Of a stretch of DNA of 64,000 nucleotides, positions 33,882 through 45,400 are shown piece by piece. The notes under the pieces were generated by a model, which saw nothing but the letters and a program-made list of their open reading frames with translations, made no database searches and had not been told where the DNA came from. Origin of the DNA: Ditylenchus dipsaci. Taxonomy: Eukaryota; Nematoda; Chromadorea; Rhabditida; Anguinidae. Made by a program: the position numbers and the translations under genes. Positions within the stretch are counted from its first letter, which is position 1. Each line of letters opens with the position of its first letter. The DNA is taken from NCBI GenBank assembly GCA_004194705.1, contig SADC01001351.1:326194-390193 (forward strand). Reading direction: 5' to 3'.

Positions 33882-35158
33882 CAGTAAACTCCTGATTTAC
33901 AAGGGACCATATGGAACTGTCCCCGCGAAATTGAAAATTTGGCTTTTCTAATAATGTTCGCCATGGTCGATTTACTAGTAAAAGTGTCAGAGATATCTGC
34001 CCATGGAAAGTAAAAGCGCCAGATTGAGCACCCTCTAAACCTTGAAAAAAGTGCTTGGTCCCCCCTTTGGTCCAAAATTTCAAAAAATGAATTTTGAAAA
34101 TTCACCTTGAAAATCCCGCCTAATTTTCATTTCACTTATATGGACAAAAGTTTGGAGAATACACTTTGAGCATTTCGAAAATTTGCACAATCCGCCTTGT
34201 TCATTGAAGGTTAGATTTCAGTTTTTATTCACTTCGCTAAACAATACCCCAACAGAAAAACTGGACAAGTTCTCATTCCTCATGCTTATGCCGATCGCCC
34301 ATGAAGTGTTTGAAGCAAAGCCACCGCCTACAATATGCACATTGGAGGAGAGAGACCACGCCGCACTCCCACTTCTTGTTTGGTGGATAGTCCTTCAAGC
34401 AGAATTGGGCAGGAGTCCGAAAGCTGGCCGGTCGATCCTGGAAGTATCCAGAGGCGTTCCAGGAATAACGAATGAAGTCCTCAAATCTTGGGGCGCAAAA
34501 CTGGCACAAAAAATAGTTCTCTATATAAAAATTTACTTTGTTACTATACCCTCGACTCGGTTCAAGAAGTCCACGTCCTCATCACTTGCATTAGTTCGAA
34601 GCTCCTTCAGCACTCGCAGTAGTTTATCCCTCACGTCGATTTGCTGATCTTTGTTCATCTTGTAGTTTCTGAAGTGGCGGACAATAAAATTCTGATGAAC
34701 CGTGAAGTGAGTATATGAGTGATTGACAATTCGTTATTCCTGGAACGCCTCTGGATACTTCGAGAATCAACCGGCTTTCAAGATGAATTTTTCAAAAATT
34801 CATTTTTTGAAATTTTAGACCAAAGCGGGACCAAGCACTTTTTTCAAGTTTAGAGGGTGCTCAATCTGGCGCTTTTACTTTCCATGGGCAGATATCTCTG
34901 ACACTTTTACTAGTAAATCGACCATGGCGAACATTATTAGAAAAGCCAAATTTTCAATTTCGCGGGGACAGTTCCATATGGTCTCTTGTTAGTGTACACC
35001 CTGGGACCGGCTCCAGGTGTACACTAAATCGAGTATATACTAAACCGAGGTTCATTCTAGTCATTTTAATCAACCGTCGGCCAAAATTATTTAATCCAGG
35101 TATACACTAAACCGAGGTGTACACTAAATCCGGTGTACACTAAACTGAGAGTCGACTG
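33882..35158. mobile_element. Pogo-like element carrying a Cys-rich coding fragment
   Basis: TA-flanked; ends CAGTAAACTCCTGATTTAC and GAGAGTCGACTG. Arms at 33885-34110 and 34780-34990 are inverted copies (TTCGCGGGGACAGTTCCATA and others). The right margin repeats GTGTACACTAAA. Between the arms a minus-strand frame (34509-34273) reads CQFCAPRFEDF ... CAYCRRWLCFKHFMGDRHKH; an upstream frame lies at about 34660-34545. Part of it is duplicated in inverted orientation at 34722-34770. The Cys/His pattern suggests a zinc-binding segment; the family is not recognised. Confidence 0.65.
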
Positions 35159-35377
35159 TATAGTGATGGAGGTAGGCGGTAATCCGGAATTTTCGGATTC
35201 TAACCGCGGCGAAAATCAGGAATCAGAAAGGAATCCGAAAATCAGAAAAAAGGTTCGCCCGGCAAAAATGCACAAAGAACAGGAAATCAGGACTCATTTA
35301 CTTCGTCCTCCCAACATGAGACAAAACAATTTGAAATTCAGGACTAACATAATTCATATGAAATAATAACATAGACT

Positions 35378-37744
35378 TTAATTTGCACCACGCCCGATGT
35401 TTTCGAACACCATTCTGATCGTATTGTCATCAAGTTCATAGTATTCAGGCTCATTCATCAGCCTTTTCAAATGTTCCACAGATTTGTACTGAGAGACGCA
35501 AAGGCCCTAGATAAATAGATCGTCAATTTTAAAATATTTACAGACTTTTATAGCACTATCAATCTCTTCGAAGACGTCTAAGGAAGAAGACAAACCATTA
35601 GTTTGGTAAAGCCATACTGCTGAGCAATCAGCATCTTCGTCGGATAAGTAAAGCAGCTAGGCGAATCCAGCAAGAATTGTTCACATTTCTCCAGTAAAGC
35701 CCCAAGACAGAAACGATCAGCCATCTTCAGCAGACATCCCACATTCTCAGCTATAGGTCACAATAAAATTCACTCACTTAAAATAAAGGCTAACCTGAAA
35801 TAATTTTGCTACATTTGCCCGGGTATATGACACTGAGAAGTTGACAGAATTAAGCAGCATCAAGGTCCTCTATAACTATTTCACTTCTATCTTTCTCGGC
35901 AAAGTTTCCGTTAAAAAGCGTATTGAAGACTTTTGAATGGACGGAGAGCAACTAAAACATGGTCGAGCAAATTCAAATATAAACAAGAAGCTAGTTTCAC
36001 TACCCCTTATTGATGTGAATTCTCTTATCATCAATAAGCAGCACGCAATCAGAAGGAAAGAAAGTCGGAGAGCAAAATTCATCCACTACTTTTTGGGATG
36101 CCTAGAGTATATTTGCCACCAGAAAAATAGGGAAATCATTAAATGTAAATTAACTTGATAATGGTGTTCTGGAAGATTGTCAAGTCGATCTCCGCCAGAA
36201 AGGTTTGACCGACGTTTTGACGCCGGCTCATTCCACCCCAAGTCATGATCGAATCATAACCGCACTGGTCGGAAATTTTCTGGAAGCGATGTGTGAACTA
36301 AATTTATTCATTAAAAAACTGGATAGATTTATAGATTTCACCTCTTTACAGTGATCCTCATTTGTCCCTAACAATCTGATCGTAAAATATGTGTCGTGTG
36401 AAATCGCCTCATCTTGACAGTAACGACACAAATAGACGGAAACAGGCGGAGAGCGGCCAACTGATGGTATGTATAAACTCCTTCAAAATGAAGATTACAA
36501 ATCCAAACGTTTCCAAAACACGGTTAGCACAATTAAAAGCTATGTGTGTAAAAATACCAATCACTTTGCACCACCAAACTCTTCAACTGGTGATTCCAAA
36601 TGACGCGAACTTAGGAAGTCATGCTGCGTGAACAATAGCCTGATCCTTTTCCTGATCTTCACTGAATTTTTTTTATAAAAATCCACTTTGTCTGTGATGA
36701 ACTTTCTCCATCTGTAAACGCAGATCGGCTCAGTTTTGCAGGGCAATTTTCGGCATATAAAGTCAAAAACACGATTTATGCTTGGTCTCATCTGTGGTTT
36801 GGTTCCTGGTCTTTGATGGCCTCTGGACAGGTAAGGTCTAAGCCACATGCGGATCAAGCAAATTCGTGTTTCTGATTTTACACACCAGCAAAGTTGCTCT
36901 GCAAAAGTAAACTGATCAGCGTAAGGACTATAAGTTATCGCTATTTAAAGGACCATGGTTTTTACGCGCAGTGGCATGTGCAAGATTCGAATAGGCGGGG
37001 ACACTTCTCTTTCGTCTATCGGTGTACTCTTTGAGTCGTTCGCCATAACTCCAAAGAGTACAGTGCGAGACAAAAGAGAACTGTCCCCCACCAATTCAAA
37101 TTTTGCACATGCCGCTGCGTGCAAAAACCACGGTCCTTTAAAAATGGCCAAAATTCTTGTTACAGCATGTACTAGAGATAGTGAAATGGCCGGCCAAAGC
37201 CTTCTTCGTAATACTCTCGGCCGTGTTCTCATTCAGCAACTTTACGCAGATATACTAAATAAGGCACTTTGCCTTGATCCCTCCTGTTGTTTTTTCTTGA
37301 CAAATGTCTTTGTACCCCTTGTTCACTATGGATATGACAGCACTGTGATTATAGTAATCATGGTGATTTCGGTTAATATAATCACCTTAACCACGGTCAC
37401 CTTCAAAATAACAACTGATACCAACGCCTTTTTCAAATAAAAACAACAGGGACTAAGGCAATAATTTGGCCCCCTATACTAGGATAGTGCCAAATAATCT
37501 AACTTGTTTCCAGCTGAGCCATTGAAGAAGAAAGCTCGCTTTTCACATCCTTCTGCACGCCTGCCACTGACATGCTCTTTTGAATCGACTCGTCCACACG
37601 TTGCAAGTGCTCTTTGATAACCTTCACTTCATTCCCAAGATTTGTTATTGCTTCTTCCACCTTCTCCAGTCGTCCAGCAGCGCCAGTTTCTTCATTTTTC
37701 ATGTGATCGCTCATTTTCGCAGTTTTTGGACACTTAAAAGACAT
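35378..37744 (-). pseudogene. MATH-BTB (BATH-like) gene, degraded
   Basis: Minus strand. The first exon (37744-37504) encodes a coiled coil (GRLEKVEEAITNLGNEVKVI ... QKDVKSELSSSMAQLE) after an acceptor 3 nt upstream of the ATG. MATH-like pieces follow: HDFLSSRHLESPVEEFGGAK (about 36625-36561), PPVSVYLC and SHDTYFTIRLLGTNEDHC (about 36455-36340), GYDSIMTWGGM (about 36255-36225). The BTB domain reads SDCVLLIDDKRIHINK (about 36045-35995), SVHSKVFNTLFNGNF, DRSEIVIEDLDAA (about 35955-35858), QLLSVIYPGKCSKI, ENVGCLLKMADRFCLGALLE and the C-terminus GLCVSQYKSVEHLKRLMNEP ... stop at 35378-35380. Family role: substrate adaptor of cullin-3 ubiquitin ligases. Defects: an in-frame TAA where Glu is expected (just after DLDAA), at least three one-base frame breaks and a TTAA MITE (36949-37137) in the first intron. 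Probably a pseudogene; the exact exon limits of the MATH part are uncertain. Confidence 0.6.
36949..37137. mobile_element. TTAA-flanked palindromic MITE (AGGACC type)
   Basis: TTAA at 36945-36948 and 37138-37141; ends AGGACCATGGTTTTTACGCG / inverse ending GGTCCT. The interior has GGCGGGGACACTTCTCTTTC and its inverse. Nearly the same as 60798-60987. Confidence 0.85.
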
Positions 37745-37759
37745 AATCTGAAAGAATTG

Positions 37760-37970
37760 GACCACGCTCTCGAGAGGGCTGGCAATACCGAATTTTTTTT
37801 CTACTTTTTCGTTTATCTTATAGCGGATTTCACGGTGAGTCTAAAACCGTTGAGATCTTTTCTTTCGATAAGAAAATCTTCGAGTGCCATGCGTTTCAAT
37901 TAAGTCAGTTTTTAGGGTACTTTTTTGACTTATTAACATTTAACTTCAAATGGCTATAGCTCGCTTTTTC
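37760..37970. other. Upstream of MATH-BTB gene, no feature
   Basis: AT-rich; no motif-bearing frame. Confidence 0.35.
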
Positions 37971-37975
37971 TTTAA

Positions 37976-38568
37976 AGGGGCATACCAGCGCGTTACACGG
38001 GAAATTTCATATTCACAAAAGGCGGGGACCAGGTATATTCAAACGAGAATTATTTTTAAATGTAAATTTGTTATTCTGTAAAGAGCAATAACTTATGAAA
38101 AGTACTCTATCAGTCTAATAACATGGGTAGATATAATCACTTTCGCAAGGCAGCCTCTTCCATGAAGTTGACGTGCTCCGACAGTTATGTTACAAAGGCC
38201 TAGCCATACTGACTTGGGATGGAGCACGAAGGCACATAGCAAGTTACACTACGCATACATGTGTATGGCGGCCCGACTCGGTTAGACTCAACCTGCGCGT
38301 GGAGTATTTTGGACATCACGGTGTTGTTTTTCCTACAGTAGATTACTCCAACTTGAGCCAATGATACTGACCTGAAAATGCGAAAAATTAAACGAAAAAT
38401 AGCCACCAAAAAAAAATGACAAGAAAAAATCTTTCGGTGGCAACTTTTTCCGGTGACGATAATAAAATAATTTAAAGGAACATTTTAAATAAAATGTTTT
38501 TTGTCTTGAAAGTGTGGTCCCGCCTTTTGAAAATTTGAAATTGACCGTGTAACGCGCTGGTATGCCCT
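37976..38568. mobile_element. TTAA-flanked fold-back (AGGGGCATACC type)
   Basis: TTAA at 37972-37975 and 38569-38572; ends AGGGGCATACCAGCGCGTTA / TAACGCGCTGGTATGCCCT. Arms are about 60-70 bp; the interior is unique. The right TTAA is also the left TTAA of the next element. Confidence 0.85.
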
Positions 38569-38572
38569 TTAA

Positions 38573-38799
38573 AGGCCTGACCTCTTCCTACTCGGTGGTC
38601 CCCGCCAATTCAAAAATTTCCCTTGATCATTGGACTTCTGTACGGATTTTTCGCTAGGTTTCTAACAAAACTAAGCCTAAAATTTGATTTCAGGCCTAGT
38701 TTTGTTAGAAACCTAGCGGAAAAATCCGTACAGAAGTCCAATGATCAAGGGAAAATTTTTGAATTGGCGGGGACCACCGAGTAGGAAGAGGTCAGGCCT
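38573..38799. mobile_element. Near-perfect TTAA palindrome, 227 bp
   Basis: TTAA on both sides, sharing the left copy with 37976-38568. Ends AGGCCTGACCTCTTCCTACT and its inverse. Almost no spacer: the whole element is one palindrome with the shared core GTCCCCGCCAATTCAAA. Confidence 0.9.
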
Positions 38800-38820
38800 T
38801 TAATGGACTTTTATCAAATA

Positions 38821-39622
38821 CAGTCAAAGCTCTATATTAAGATCACTCCACATAACGTTTAGTTCTATATAACGTTCACTAAAAAATGTTTTGGTTGGTC
38901 TGATTGAAAGAAGAATAAAAAGACATCCCATATGGGTTCACTCTTCATAACGTTCAGCTTTTATAAAGTCCACCTGAGGCTGGTCCCGTTAGTCAAAAAG
39001 ACATTCTTCATAACGTTCACCATCAATTTTTAGCTCTTTTTTCATATTTTAGCTTGTTTTACACAAATTTGCTGTGCACAAACGAAGTAAAAGTTGACAG
39101 TAGTTCTAAATTGTCATTTAAGGGCATGGTCACCTGTCACAAATTATGTCCCCGCCAATTCAAACATTTTTTCCGAATCATTGAACTTCTGTACGGATTC
39201 CTCAACTTGGTTTTTTACAAAACTATACCTAAAATTAATTCTAGGTCTTGTTTTGTTAGAAACCAAGCTGAAAAAACTGTAAAAAAGTTCAATGATTCGG
39301 AAAATTTTTGAATTGGCGGGGACAAATTCAAAAACAGATGACCATGCCCCTTTCAACAGATTGTTGCTAAATAGACCGACTCTGGCAAAACTTTAAGCAG
39401 ACAACAATGCGGAAGGCCAACTTACAAACAACTGGCAACTGGTTAAACATTGACTTTGGCTGAAATCGCAAAAGATGCTGTGGAGAAGGCCGATAAAAAC
39501 CAACTGATGTTCTGGAAATGGAAAAAGAGCCTTTACCGCGCTCACCCTTCATAACGTTCAGCTCTACATAACGTTCACCTGAGGCCGGTCCCCAGGGTGA
39601 ACGTTATATAGAGCTTCGAGTG
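38821..39622. mobile_element. Pogo-like element with ATAACGTTCAC repeats
   Basis: Starts CAGTCAAAGCTCTATATTAA after TA and ends AGAGCTTCGAGTG before TA. Several TCTATATAACGTTCACC units lie near both ends and GGCCGGTCCC near the right end. A TTAA-type fold-back (39122-39351) is nested inside. Confidence 0.7.
39122..39351. mobile_element. Fold-back MITE of the GGGCATGG type (copy 2)
   Basis: TTAA on the left, TTCAA on the right (one change). Ends GGGCATGGTCACCTGTCAC / inverse; core GTCCCCGCCAATTCAAA inverted as TTTGAATTGGCGGGGAC. Sister of 13184-13405. Confidence 0.8.
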
Positions 39623-39624
39623 TA

Positions 39625-40400
39625 ATAGCTTATTTTGCTCCTGAGAAAAAGCTCTTTCAGATGAGTGCAGTCGTTCATGGTTGACCGTCAAAAATATTTG
39701 ACAATTGAGCAAAAGTTTCAAAAATCTACATATAGTATTATGGAGGTGAAATCCGTGACGCTTTTTTGCGTTTTTTTTTGTTTTTTAGTCGCGTTTTTCA
39801 ACGCTTTCCAACCCGCTATGTTTATGTTATATCGGTAGAGTTTTTCAAGGCACATCTTTTGCGATATCGTACACACTTTGTGCACGGTGCATTGTTGGTC
39901 AATAAAGCCAAACAAACCTCCCACAGGCAACTTTTTGGGTCGTAGGTTCAAATTCTGGTGTCAGCAAACATCTTTTTTAGTAATAGTAGACTTATGAATA
40001 CCGGTTTAATCAGATGGTGGTAGGCAGGTGGTAGTACCCATGTGGTGGTACCCAGATGGTGGTATCCGCCTCGAGCAAGAGTTAAAAGTCCCTAGGCTAA
40101 CGGTCCACAAATACCCGCCATGTGGGATAGGTACAATGTTCGGTTTGTGTGATAGGCTGGAAAATTCTATGCCGAACCTCACGCTTACAAACACGATTCA
40201 GGCGCCGACAGGCGCCTGTTGACCCTAGTTTACGTTATATTTCTCATTAACTAGTTCGCTACATATGGTTTTTATAAGTAATCTCGTGAATATTATCATT
40301 TACAAGTTAATACTCAAATTGATGGGCCTTGTTCCAGGCGGTTTAAAGTGGTTTCAGGTGGTTGTTTAGAAGATTTACCCTCAATAATATGAAACAAAAT
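39625..40400. repeat. AT-rich spacer with GATGGTGGTA minisatellite
   Basis: Tandem CAGATGGTGGTAC-like units at 40010-40072 (GGTGGTAGTACCCATGTG and similar). Otherwise nothing supported; GGCGCCGACAGGCGCC hairpin at 40200-40218. Confidence 0.6.
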
Positions 40401-40444
40401 TATTTTAAATCAATAGAATTTGAATTTGTTGAAAAATAGACAAA

Positions 40445-40702
40445 TCATATATATATACCATAAGTAAATGCTCCTATTAAAAACGACATGATGGCTAAGT
40501 GGTAGTGTGCTAGGTAGTCCCTCCAGATGTTGAGAGGTCGTTCTCGCGCAGTTTCTGCTACTTTTTTTGACTGGAAATCCAGTGGTACAACTGAATCGCC
40601 ACTGGAATTCCACCAAATTGCCAGTGTTTTTCCCCCCGCTGAAATACTCAGGCCTCGTAAAAAGAGGTTGGTTGAAGCCATAACACATCCACCAGATAAC
40701 AT
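40445..40702 (-). CDS. Possible small mitochondrial membrane protein
   Basis: An 85-residue minus-strand frame. The N-terminus MASTNLFLRGLSI (from residue 8) is targeting-like; the C-terminus PLNIWRDYLAHYHLAIMSFL runs to a stop and looks like a conserved single-span inner-membrane subunit, but no family is recognised. CATCACTCCAG (possible acceptor) precedes the first ATG. The middle overlaps copies of a CCACTGGAATTTCC repeat, so an intron ending GATTTCCAG at about 40569 may separate the two coding parts. Could be a chance frame. Confidence 0.35.
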   Translation of the reverse strand: MLSGGCVMASTNLFLRGLSISAGGKTLAIWWNSSGDSVVPLDFQSKKVAETARERPLNIWRDYLAHYHLAIMSFLIGAFTYGIYI

Positions 40703-40910
40703 TACTGGAGTGATGGATTTTAAAAGATGGTAAAAGGAGAGCAAGAATGAGCAGTAGAAAATAGTTAGATTAAAAATAGAATCAATTGAGTATGTCACCA
40801 AAGGAACATTAAAATCCCCAATTTACCACTGGCCGTCCATGGACTAACCACTGGCAGTTTGGGGGAAATCCAGTGGAAATTCGGGGGTAATCCACTGGAT
40901 TTCAATTACC
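40560..40910. repeat. CCACTGGAATTCC inverted minisatellite
   Basis: Copies of TGGAAATCCAGTGG / CCACTGGAATTCC on the left (40568-40635) and right (40825-40902), in the same inverted-array layout as the hAT-like elements. No 8-bp duplication found. Confidence 0.55.
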
Positions 40911-40914
40911 TATG

Positions 40915-42380
40915 GCAGATTGTACAATTTTTCCCATTAAAAACGAGTCAATCTCAAAATTCTTTTTTTTTTCTGCCATAATCTAATCAGCTATGCCGAA
41001 CAATAGCTGTTGAGCAATCTAATTTTTCACCTATTGTCATCCAGCATAATTCGAGGAGATTGAGTCAGCTCACACTTCAGCCGACCTCTATCAGGCAATA
41101 CAAATTTAATTTTGATGTTCCTGTTGGCTCAAGGGATAAGAAAGGATGGCTAAAGCACAGGCGAAAGGATATATAGCTGTAGAGAGGAAGGCTAACTCCC
41201 TTGCATTGCACTAGCAAAAAATATCCTCTTTGGCCTCATTTAACTGTTGTGGTGGTGGACAGAGGGAGGATGAAGAGTAAATTGACTCATTTTACTCATT
41301 TTCTCCTTCCAATTAACCAAATGAACTCTTTCTCTAAGACTTTTCCTGTTTTTAGATTTTTTTAACTAGAGACCAAAAATTTGCAAAAAATAGAATTTCG
41401 GGTGGGAAATTTTTTACAGACTTTTTCAGAAAATTTTTTTGTGTTTTGTGATTTTTGTGTTTTTTTAGTATTTGTATGCAGATGTCCCAGTTTTGATCAT
41501 AACCTAACGCCATCTGATTTTCATGAAAATTAGAAGGGAAATTCGGATACCCCTCAGTGCTTTTTTGCGGATTGCCGGTCTAATTTGTAATTATTTTGAT
41601 TTGCAGGCAACGGCTTATAGCTTAAAAAGCAGGTTGAAAAATAGAAGGTCATGGCCTTCTATTAGAATGAATACGGTATATATTTTTTGAAAAACTCCAT
41701 TCATCTAGCCGATAAGTAGAAAAATAGAAAAAACTGAAATTTCTATGAAGTCTGTCTATGAAAATAGCCCAACTTTTTTATCCGCAGTCAATGTTGATAA
41801 CACAGCGCTAACAGTCATAAAAATTCAGCAATCAACAGTTTCACACTGAAAAATACCAAAACTCTTGACGATTCCCATTTGTAGACGTAAAAACATTTTT
41901 TGAGGTTTGATGGGAAAATCGGTGAGTTACAGAAGAACAATTTGCTTTTTTCAGATTTATTTATTTCTACGATGTTTGAAAATACACAGATATTTTAAAT
42001 TTTGTGAAAAATGCACCACCCTCATCACCACCACAAGTCACCAGGTCCTCGTTGGAAAACGCACCAATCGAAACATGGCTGGAAGACTGTGCCGCATGAA
42101 GCCACTTTTTTTGCTGATCGTTAGTTTTAAATCAAATAATTCCACGGTAGTCACTTTCCCATCATAGAATTTATTTGCTATTACGAAAACAAAAGGGCTC
42201 AAGTTAAAGCCAATTTTATACCTATAAAAGGTAGCTTTAGATTTTTTTTAGTTATTGGGTTTGACCATTGTAATTAGTCAAGGTTGTCAAAAACTAGGTA
42301 AATATGGTAAGATCCTTGGAGTGATCGAAATCGAAAAAGTTTGAAGAGGTTTTTGTCGAAGTTTTTTAAATTCAAGCATG
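40915..42380. other. Upstream region of stomatin gene, no feature
   Basis: AT-rich. A frame at 41907-42167 carries no motif. GGATGGCTAAAGCACAGGCG and nearby show no known domain. Confidence 0.4.
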
Positions 42381-42388
42381 ATTTGCAG
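42381..42388 (+). promoter_or_regulatory. Candidate trans-splice acceptor before stomatin
   Basis: ATTTGCAG ends 23 nt before the ATG at 42412; no upstream exon seen. Confidence 0.45.
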
Positions 42389-42411
42389 AGCCAGTCACCG
42401 GTAATTTGGCC

Positions 42412-45400
42412 ATGTGTGGGTTTGTGTTAACCGTGATCTCGTATGTGCTAATCCTCATCACTCTGCCTATATCTGCCTTCTTTTGCATCAAAGTAATATT
42501 AGAGTAATAATTTAAAGTAATAATTTAGGTAACAAAGTAATAATTTAAAACACAGACAATCAGAAATATTTAAGATTGTGAATGAATATGAAAGAGCTGT
42601 GATTTTCCGACTAGGTCGTCTGGCTCCAGGTTGCTTTTTTGAACTAGACTAAGGACAGATTTTAAACAGATAATATTTGTAGGCGGAGCTCGCGGTCCAG
42701 GTTAATCCCATTTGTTTTTGTGACAAATCTATTTTTGGGATGCCTTCAGGACTGTTTGTGATCAACCCATGCATTGACCAGTACCGCAAAGTAGATTTAA
42801 GAGTGCTTTCTTTTGATGTTCCACCTCAAGAGGTGAGCTTTTTTTTAACAAAAATTTTTGAGCGATCCACCAGAACTGCCACTTGAATTTGATCACAAGA
42901 CCGATTCCACCACTGGCTGTTTTCCTTATTGATTATGTCAACATTTCTTTATGACAAAAAGATTATATAAGCCCGCCAACATCAAAAGTAAAAAATATGT
43001 CAAGAAAACGTGCAGGTGTAGAGTTACATCAGAGGAAAAATTACTACGCTCGGAATCCTAACAAGGCATCAGAAAAAAGGGTAATACTTCTTTCTAGTAC
43101 CAACATATTATTTTCTAGCAGAAAAGTTTTCATGTCTTTTACTTTTATCTTTTTATCTCCAAGCTTAACGTAATAATTAGCGTGCAGCACTAGCTTTTAG
43201 CGGTTGAACAAGATATCTTTCTTCAGTAAACGATTTAAAAAATTTATAGGTCTACGGGTTTGAAGAGACGAGCTTGGTCGGAAAAGTCACTTCACTTGAA
43301 GACCGAAATCTTACATTTTTTAAAATTTTTAGAGGAGTTTGAGACCTTGTGAGCATAGTTGCACGCAAAATTTTTTGGCACCGGCGCCGGGCGCCAAAAC
43401 CGGCGCCGGCGCCAAAACCGGCGCCGGGTTTTTCAAAAAATTGGCGCCGGCGCATTGCGTGGTGCCGGTCATTTTTTGGGCGCCGAGCGCCGGAAAAATC
43501 TGAAAATAACTAAAAATGTTTGTTTCACAAAAAGTTCGTTTTTTTCATTATCAACAAGAAAAGTGACATTAATTCATCTTTTAATTGTGATACATAAAAG
43601 GGTTACCGTATAATCTCTATTAAACGGGCACCCTTACAGTTAACGTTTTGCAAATTTGCTTTGCTTTTTTAACCCTAATATTGTTTATTTTTCGAAATGG
43701 ACGACCACTCATTTTGTAGAGCTTCACAAACTCTACAAAATTAGTGGTCGTTTGTTTCGAAAAAAAAAACAATATTGGGGTTAAAAAGCAAAGCAAATTT
43801 GAAAAACGTTAACTGTAGGGTGCCCGTTTAATAGAGGTTATACGGTATACATTTTTAAAATTATCGATGCGTTAGACTTTTTCCTTCCGCTGTTCGCATT
43901 GGAGTAATATACACGTGGCATTCACAGCCGCTGTGCTTGCACAAATAAACAACATGTCATACGCTAGCATGGCCAGTGATAAGTAAAACCTAGACCGGTT
44001 AAGTCACTTAACTTAAGTGCATGCAAAATAGTGTAAGTTGAAGTTCATTGTAACAAGTTCAATTGCTGAAACTCCTTCAATTTCATGATTTTCTGGTTAA
44101 CTATATGTACAAGAAAGAATAAATCGTGTTATTTTTAAAGCAAAAATCAATTAAAAAATTAAAAGATTGCAAAGTTTTTGAGGAAAGACATATTGGAAAA
44201 AAACTAAAATTTGCTTGAAAAAGGGCGCCGCCGCTCTTATTTTCTGAAAATTTCGAGCGCACACCGGCGCTGGCGCCGGCGTCCGTGCAACTATGCTTGT
44301 GAGAAGGGATTCAAGCCTACACGTTCATGTGTCCAACACAAAAAGTATTCGTTGAAAATGTTTTTCTATACAAATTTGATTTTGGTACCAGAAAGGTTTA
44401 TTTTGGTACCAGAAAGAAGTACCGCCCTCAGAAAAATAGATGTCCCACGCAAATTCATGAAGTTTTAATTGTCAATGTAATCGACAGTGATTCTTTTTTC
44501 AACCATCTTATTAAATACTCATTTCGAAGTGTTATACTGGGTAGTAGCCAACCATTTTTTTACAAAATTTTTTTGAGCTGTGCTGTAATTCACCCTTAAA
44601 CACTTTTAGATTCTATCCAAAGACTCAGTAACAGTAGCCGTCGACGTGGTTGTCTACTTCCGCATCTCAAACGCCACAATTTCAGTGACCAATGTAGAAG
44701 ATTCTTCGAGGTCTACCAAGCTACTAGCTCAGACTACCCTTAGGAACATTCTGGGCACCAAGACACTGGCTGAAATGCTAAGTGATAGGGAGCAAATCTC
44801 ACTCAACATCCAGGTTCTCAATTAATAACAATCAAAGTATGTGAATTGGCTGAAAGTTGTACAGGAAACCCTGGACGAAGCCACCTATCCTTGGGGTGTG
44901 AAGGTGGAGAGGGTTGAGATCAAGGATGTGCGTTTGCCTGTCCAGTTGCAAAGAGCCATGGCAGCTGAAGCTGAGGCTACAAGGTTGGGCATAAACAACG
45001 CTATGGGACTCACGGAATACTCATCCTAAAATTTTTTAGGGAAGCAAGAGCCAAGGTTAGTTCCAATTCGCATAAAAACACACAGCACTATTAATCGTGA
45101 GTCCACTGGCAAAAAATGAAGATTTTTTAAATACTGAGGCCTACCGCATAAAAAAACCTGGTGTGCATGCTTTTTTATGCATCCATAGTCACCTAAGGTA
45201 TGTGTGTGCCCCTCTCAGCTCTAATCCCCCGAAGGGGAGTAACGTAAGGTTACAGTGGAATAGCAGCCAAGGTTCAGTCCTATTATAACACCTCCCCTCT
45301 ATTTATTTCCGTTATTAAAACTTCATTTCCAACTTTGCTTCACACTCTATTTAATTTCGTGTTTGTCTTGTTTGGCGCTGCTTTTCGCTTGTCAAGCTCC

